Source of the DNA: Acanthosoma haemorrhoidale
Taxonomy: Eukaryota; Arthropoda; Insecta; Hemiptera; Acanthosomatidae
Length of the DNA stretch: 64,000 bases
Direction: 5' to 3'
NCBI GenBank assembly: GCA_930367205.1
Contig: OV884011.1
Coordinates: forward strand, 167,411,226 to 167,475,225
In this document: in pieces, positions 58,942 through 64,000 of the stretch
Numbering within the stretch: the stretch's first letter is position 1
Layout: each line of letters starts with the position of its first letter
Made by a program: the position numbers and the translations under genes
Notes under the pieces: generated by a model
What the model was told of the DNA's origin: nothing
Seen by the model: only the letters and a program-made list of their open reading frames with translations
Databases searched by the model: none

Positions 58942-59152
58942 TATAGTGAAGCAGTTATAAATAACTATAAGTTTGGTCAGCTGATATAAATAACAGTGTG
59001 TTACGAAACCTGGCATGTGTTCAGAAGGTTTCAGTTTGTTTGAGTGTATACATTCTGTTTGTAATATCTATGTCTCATTGTGTAAATAAATTGTGTCGCG
59101 TTATTCAATTACATATAAAAATGTGTCTCATTATTCAGCCCTTGTCACAACA
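58942..59152 (+). repeat. 3' LTR
   Basis: 211 bp, identical to the 5' LTR by eye except C instead of T at 58978 (in GTTTGGTCAGCTG). The AATAAA signal is at 59085-59090. It is followed by the ATAGC duplication. Confidence 0.93.
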
Positions 59153-59157
59153 ATAGC
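59153..59157. repeat. Target-site duplication, right (ATAGC)
   Basis: Matches 54339-54343 exactly and directly follows the CACAACA end of the 3' LTR. Confidence 0.85.
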
Positions 59158-61568
59158 AATACTTGTATGCTAGTAACTCTAGTGTCGCTTGGTCTGGTTT
59201 AGCATACCTACATCCAATTATCGTTTAATTTATACGGATATGTAATTTGAAAATTAATGTTTTCGATTCGTATTTCGACTATTGCTATTGTTATGCTGTT
59301 GGATATAGGCCCTAGAGCACCTTCCCTACGAGCCAGCAAGTGCACAAATACAAATAGAGGTCTGGGCCAGACAATGGGACTTTACGACCGGACAGTCTGC
59401 AGAGGAGTTCCCTTTATGGGTGCCCGGGCGCTCCCGCAGCCAGCTCCTTTTTGTTGCAAGTCAGTGCCTGAAGATGTAAATCAGGTAGTAGCCTCTGTGC
59501 TCTCAGCCTGTACTCAATGTCCATGCTAGAGGTATAAATATACTTGCCAGGCTCAAGCATGGCTGGATCTTTCTCCAGAAGGTTTGTGGAGTTAGGAAAC
59601 GAACTTTGCGGGAAGCCCGACACAATTTGCATATATCGGCAAATATCTGCTTGCCATAGAAATTAATTTTTTTGACGAGCATGTGTCTAGTCTGAAAACA
59701 AAAGACTAAAATTATCCCCCTTGATTATGAATAAAGTCTTCATTGAAGTAGATATACAATTTAATTTAGGGGAAAAAACCTTAACGTCGGAAAGTACATA
59801 AAAAAATGAACTTTTAAACACCGTCTCAAACTAGGTTTTTGTCCAGATATTTTTTTTTTCGATAAACCCACGTTTCTTGCCATATCAAAACCCGATTACC
59901 ATCATTACCTAACATTTTTTAACTTTTCTACCACATTATCGTAATCACAGTTCTATTTATTTCTTTATCAAATAGCCATCAAAAGGGTCTGAAGTAGCAA
60001 CTCAAACTTTTCGAACATTCAAAAATGCAGATTTTTGAAAAACTTCAGTTGTCAAGATTTTTTTTTTATTTCTGGGAACTGTCAAAGTACTCTAAAACCT
60101 TTTTATTTTTAAATAAGCTTTCGAATTTTATGTTCATTTCTATTTTGATTTAAATAGTGTATAGAATATTGAGTAAGTGGATTTAAAAATAAACCTGGAG
60201 CTTAGGACCCACCGTAGCATAACCGAATACATACAGCTAACTAATTTTGTTTCGTACCAGCTTTCTCGTTTCGAAACCATTCCTTCAACCTCATCCTAAC
60301 AATGGAGAATGCACTAAATGAGACATGGTACTCGTTACCCAACCCCAGGAGTCTCCTCTAATCTCAACAAATGAGATCTTTCTCTCTCTTTCTCGAGAGT
60401 CTGCAATTACCTCAAAAGAGAGAGATGAGGATCTCACAGGGAAAGCTGTGGGACCTTGTGTTTGTTGCCATGGTACATGTTCTATCTTCCTTCTGTCCTT
60501 TTAACATAACCTTCCTCGTATCCTCCGGTCGTGCCCAATGCCATCTGTGAGTCGGAGGTTATAGTTTCAAATAAGTATTTATCAGTCTTTTTAGAATGTA
60601 TCCAACTTTAATATGATCCTTGAAATTTCAAATTTCCTTTGCATTTAAAATGAAAATATCACGGAAATGGTAATTATAAATTTCATTTCTTTCATGAAGT
60701 CCATTTCATGAATTTATAAGATAAATATTAAGCTAATAAAATCTTAGGAGATTAAATTTTGTTGTAAAAGTTGTTAAGGGTGGCAACTTATATCTGCTTG
60801 ATAGAACATGACATGAGTCACGTCGTATCCATATTCAACAATAATTATATCTTTAGAAAAAAACAAAGTCTTTAGCCACCAGTAGGCTTCTTCAGTGTTT
60901 CTTCAAATTTTCTTATGCTATAAAAATGCATTTAAAGTCGTATATGAAGGCACCAGGTGGAAAACTCCATTTTTTTCGATTTTATGATTTTTTCACAATA
61001 TTATAACTCTAAGAGATAGTTAGGATAGTTAGGATCTACTAGTTGGGACACAACCTCAATCTGCCGATGAGCTTTTGGCCTTCCACGGTGCGAACAAATA
61101 TGGCTGAAGACACACGTGCTCTTCCACTAGTAGTATTGACTCTTCTGTGCCGTGGGTTCCATAGATCACACTGAATACACCTGTACTCCAGTTCCAGACG
61201 AACAGAAACTTTCTAGTTGGCCGCATCAGGGGCAGCCATTGTGTCACAGAAACATGACTAGTTTTCTATAAAATGTACCATATTGAACCCTCTTCGCAAA
61301 TATCTCAGAACCAAACAGTGTTCACTCGAATAAATATTTTTATGAGTCAAAGTTAATTTCATAAATCCTTGAATTGTATATCCTGAAATATAGTTGCCTC
61401 CATCAAAACGTTACCATATATTACTATACTATCACCCAGATTTAAAAAAGAAGAGTGATAAATCATGCGTTGTTGTGGAAATGAAACTGCCACGGAAATG
61501 AACTTTAGGTGAATGCATTATATCGATTTCAACGATAAAATAAATAAAAATAAGTCGTGGTATCATAT
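59158..61568. other. Unassigned AT-rich sequence
   Basis: No gene recognised. A moderately GC-rich patch at 59290-59530 has a 90-codon frame without a known domain. An imperfect inverted repeat (GAGATC with TCTCTCTCTTT arms) lies at 60373-60435. A T-rich stretch at 60955-61020 resembles pieces at 10.6 and 14.6 kb. Confidence 0.3.
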
Positions 61569-61784
61569 AGTTTTAATACTTCTTTATTGTGATAAAATTA
61601 CAATCTGCCTTATTAGGCAATAAGTAATTGTGATAAATGTTTTCATGCATACCATATTTACAATTTTCATTCTCTCGCTCATTCATACAGTATTTACAAA
61701 CCACCCGGGCACCTCCTAAATATACATGGTTGTCACCTCCTTCGCATGCGAAAGAGGAAGCGGAGTCTTAGGAAGTACCCCATG

Positions 61785-61792
61785 CTCCTCCG
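61785..61792. repeat. Target-site duplication of nested element, left
   Basis: CTCCTCCG, repeated exactly at 61991-61998 on the other side of the insertion. Removing the insertion and one copy restores continuity with other family members. Confidence 0.8.
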
Positions 61793-61990
61793 TTTTTTTT
61801 TTGTTTTTTTTATTTCAAAACCTCAACAAAACAATACAATGTACAAAAAGAAAAAATAACAAAATATTTGGATTACATATTTCTCCTCTTACTGCATTTA
61901 CATGCATTTGGCGGAGTGCCTAAATATAATAAATTTTTATTGTCGTTAATAGTTCATTGTTCTTATACAACACTAGGTGATGAGGCTCAC
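61793..61990 (-). mobile_element. Nested 5'-truncated poly(A) retroelement
   Basis: 198 bp inserted in LINE copy I. On the plus strand it begins with a T-rich run (T10, G, T8), which is a poly(A) tail on the minus strand, preceded there by a TTTTGAAATAAA-type signal. It is flanked by an 8-base duplication CTCCTCCG (61785-61792 and 61991-61998). On the minus strand the part upstream of the tail is open for about 38 codons and ends GTPPNACKCSKRRNM then stop. This would fit the extreme C-terminus of a LINE ORF2 plus a short 3' UTR, but the protein is not recognised. The 65-codon plus-strand frame here is a shadow. Confidence 0.75.
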
Positions 61991-61998
61991 CTCCTCCG
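61991..61998. repeat. Target-site duplication of nested element, right
   Basis: Exact copy of 61785-61792, directly after the 5' end of the minus-strand insertion. Confidence 0.8.
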
Positions 61999-62614
61999 TC
62001 CGCCGCTTCACCGGATACGAGCCAGTGGAGGCTGACGAACAGCGCGAGAGCCACATACGCTCAGAGCATGATTGAAGAAACTGGCCATTGCTAGGACTCC
62101 CACTGTCACTTATTTATAACAGGTCACCAGGCCGATGCCGTTTTAGTCTCCACGGAGGATTACAGGGATGAGTGGATATCATATTTTAAGAAAGACAAAC
62201 ATTTATGGCATACTGCCAAAGACAATCAGGCCATGGTTGAGAGAAAACAACCAGAAGACCTAGAACTAAAAGACAGTACGGTGGGTCATGGGCTTGATGG
62301 TAGGACATTTGGCTCATATCCAAAGAGGACGGAACACAAAGACATTTAGGTTGAAGAAATCTAGAGAAAATTAGAAACCATAAATATTAATTGCAGCATA
62401 GACTGAAAAAGTTCTTGTTAATCTTCTTTTACCAAATACTTGCGATGGCGAAAGTGATTTAATTATAATTCCACAGCGACTGTATATAATGTTTTGGTTA
62501 AAACTAGCTTAACCCTTCCTTAAGCCACATTTCTGAAACCATTGAAGGGGCGTATTTGCCGACGAAAAATCATATATATTACTTAGTGAGGATCTTCGCA
62601 ATATGAAATATCTT

Positions 62615-62730
62615 TGGGTACTCCACTCGCGCAGGTGGTAGAGCACCCGACTGTACATTGGTGTGTACCTGTACCCAGGTTCGATTTCCGATCCTGCCAA
62701 TACATTTTTTTGTAATGTACGATGGTCAGA
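62615..62730 (+). repeat. tRNA-derived SINE (tRNA-Tyr-like head)
   Basis: CACTCGCGCAGGTGGTAGAGCA is a good D-arm and box A. CCCGACTGTACATTGGT can form an anticodon arm with GTA in the anticodon place. CCAGGTTCGATTTCC is box B. This is followed by GATCCTGCCAATACATTTTTTTG, a non-tRNA junction and T-rich tail shared in style with the SINE near 1.65 kb. There is no proper acceptor stem, so this is a SINE rather than a tRNA gene. Confidence 0.55.
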
Positions 62731-64000
62731 CACTGAAAGTTGAGATTAAGTAAAGGGCACACAGACAGAGACATGGTGAATTTAATGCGTTCGAGTACAT
62801 TTCAATAGTTTTGTTTTATTTTTTTAAATATTCTTGTCATGTAACATTAGTTTTAATTTGTTATTAAGGTGATTTTCGTCAATCGAGATGGTTCAGTAAA
62901 TAAAATTATCCATATAAAGTTCTCCATATTCATGAGAATAACTCTTTTTTTCAGTACAACAAAGCTAGAATTCATCTATATAGTTAAAAAATTAATATAA
63001 GGTAAACAAATTCGTTTACGATTTATGAAAAATAGAAGTGTTTGTTCACCTTCACCGGATAAAGAGTTCGACAGTTCTTCCCGAACTCCTGTCAATTCTA
63101 TTGCTTTTCCCCTAACGGCCTATTTTTTTCTGTTTAAAAACTAGGCGTTCAGACTTTTTCTTTATAATGGTACTGTTGTACACAATGCATTCATCTCTCT
63201 TAAAACTACGATATTTCGGCAAACTCACAAAAACGAAAAAAAAAATGAGTTATACTGTTTTCCCCCCTTGTCTCTTCATATATATTTCAATAAATACAAT
63301 TTAGTTCATGAACAATGTAAATAACTTTGTCGAAATGCCAATAAATGGATCAATTATGTATTTTTTTGGACAGGCAATGTCTCTAAAGTCTTTACTGATG
63401 AAATTTTATTTAAAAAAACAGCCAATCAACCTAGATTGCTCTAACCAAAAAGGGTGACCTACAGACTCGTTTTTTGCAATAAGCCTCAAACGGCGACCTT
63501 GCGAACACCATTCAACAACAGAAAAAGCAAACGAAAAAAAAATTATAATTGCCATTGAATGAATAGAATAAAGGAGCAAGGAGATGATTAATCACAATGA
63601 TTTATTCTTCCACTCGTCATTATTATCATTATTCGCCCATTCTACTTATTATTTTTGCTCGTTCGCTCTGTCAGTGAGGAGTATAACTTTAATCGAAGGG
63701 CGTGCTTGTCCCAATTAGACTACTGGTCCATCGACATTTAATCGATAGGTACGTCTTATTGATAAATCAACTACATTTCCCTCCTCCTTATAAAACAGTA
63801 CGAGGAATGTGTAATACAAATTGAGTTGTTACTAAGAGTACATCTTTTGTCTTATTTTTACTTTAAGACAAGAATCTCAGGTGATTAATACCTTGGTATC
63901 TGACATTAATGAATGGTTTCGCTGATTTGTATCACTATACATATTTTCTTGTCATTAGGACGCATACGATCATCATGACATGATAATATTTGCATAAATA
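62731..64000. other. Unassigned AT-rich sequence
   Basis: No gene, element or RNA recognised to the end of the window. Confidence 0.3.

Larger units (their letters stand above)
54344..59152 (+). mobile_element. Ty3/gypsy LTR retrotransposon (K02A2.6-like)
   Basis: A 4.8-kb element with two 211-bp LTRs, a primer-binding site, gag-pol, a polypurine tract and flanking ATAGC duplications. Domain order is capsid-like, zinc knuckles, protease, reverse transcriptase, RNase H, integrase, which defines Ty3/gypsy as opposed to copia. No envelope-like frame is present. The LTRs differ at one position (T at 54380, C at 58978), so insertion was recent. The coding region is damaged near its end: an integrase active-site change and a frameshift. 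The element probably cannot move with its own integrase. Its family resembles proteins annotated as K02A2.6-like in insect genomes, from memory of the family's gag and pol style. Confidence 0.95.
61569..62172 (-). mobile_element. Jockey-like LINE copy I, 3' region with nested insertion
   Basis: The longest copy of the family. At the left is the inverted 3' end (CTTTATTGTGATAAAATTAC, TTATTAGGCAATAAGTAATTG), then CTCGCTCATTCATACAGTAT and TCGCATGCGAAAGAGGAAGC. After the insertion at 61793-61990 the family resumes with CACCGGATACGAGCCAGTGG, GCGCGAGAGCCACATACGCTC and CTGGCCATTGCTAGGACTCC. The flanks carry TATCATAT (61561-61568 and 62177-62184), extendable to GTGG(A)TATCATAT with one gap, a likely target-site duplication. 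It is 5'-truncated and has no ORF2. Confidence 0.75.

Noticed and set aside
62615..62700. Functional tRNA-Tyr gene
   Set aside because: A and B boxes and an anticodon-like loop are present, but there is no matching acceptor stem, and the sequence runs on into a SINE-type tail.

Overview
The window looks like gene-poor, AT-rich DNA from a large animal genome, most likely an insect. That is inferred from the mix of mobile elements: a K02A2.6-like Ty3/gypsy element, 5'-truncated Jockey-type LINE copies, tRNA-headed SINE pieces and long A/T tracts. The species cannot be named from sequence alone. I found no convincing host protein-coding gene, rRNA or functional tRNA. Most open frames of 60-130 codons have no recognisable motif and look like chance.

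The only long coding region is a nearly complete Ty3/gypsy LTR retrotransposon at 54344-59152. It has two 211-bp LTRs differing at one base, a 5-bp target-site duplication (ATAGC), a primer-binding site, a gag-pol frame (two zinc knuckles, protease, reverse transcriptase, RNase H, integrase) and a polypurine tract. The insertion is young but damaged: the second catalytic Asp of integrase is Asn, and a frameshift splits integrase from its C-terminal domain.

The second theme is a dispersed LINE family. At least eight good copies or fragments and some weaker ones (near 0.1, 14.9, 25.2, 34.1, 34.4, 35.6, 37.0, 46.9 and 61.6-62.2 kb) share a 3' region ending in a small stem-loop and an AATAAA signal. 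Two are accompanied, in the same orientation, by decayed Jockey-like ORF2 sequence (1.26-1.53 and 34.5-34.7 kb). Several are flanked by plausible target-site duplications. One copy (61.57-62.17 kb) carries a nested 198-bp insertion of another poly(A) retroelement with an 8-bp duplication. A separate decayed LINE reverse transcriptase lies at 52.58-53.01 kb on the minus strand.

Other content: tRNA-derived SINE pieces (1.6, 2.6, 44.5, 52.0, 62.6 kb), an imperfectly palindromic repeat family (3.6, 20.7, 35.2, 42.1 kb), a two-copy repeat of unknown type (15.77 and 18.97 kb), a 160-bp CT microsatellite (31.14 kb), and a structured GC-rich block at 0.25-1.17 kb with tandem motifs at about 60-bp spacing. 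Two plus-strand sites (11764 and 33490) have a pyrimidine tract and AG directly followed by a strong 5' splice site. That is the layout of a recursive-splicing (ratchet) point, so the window may be part of a very long intron transcribed left to right. This is inference.
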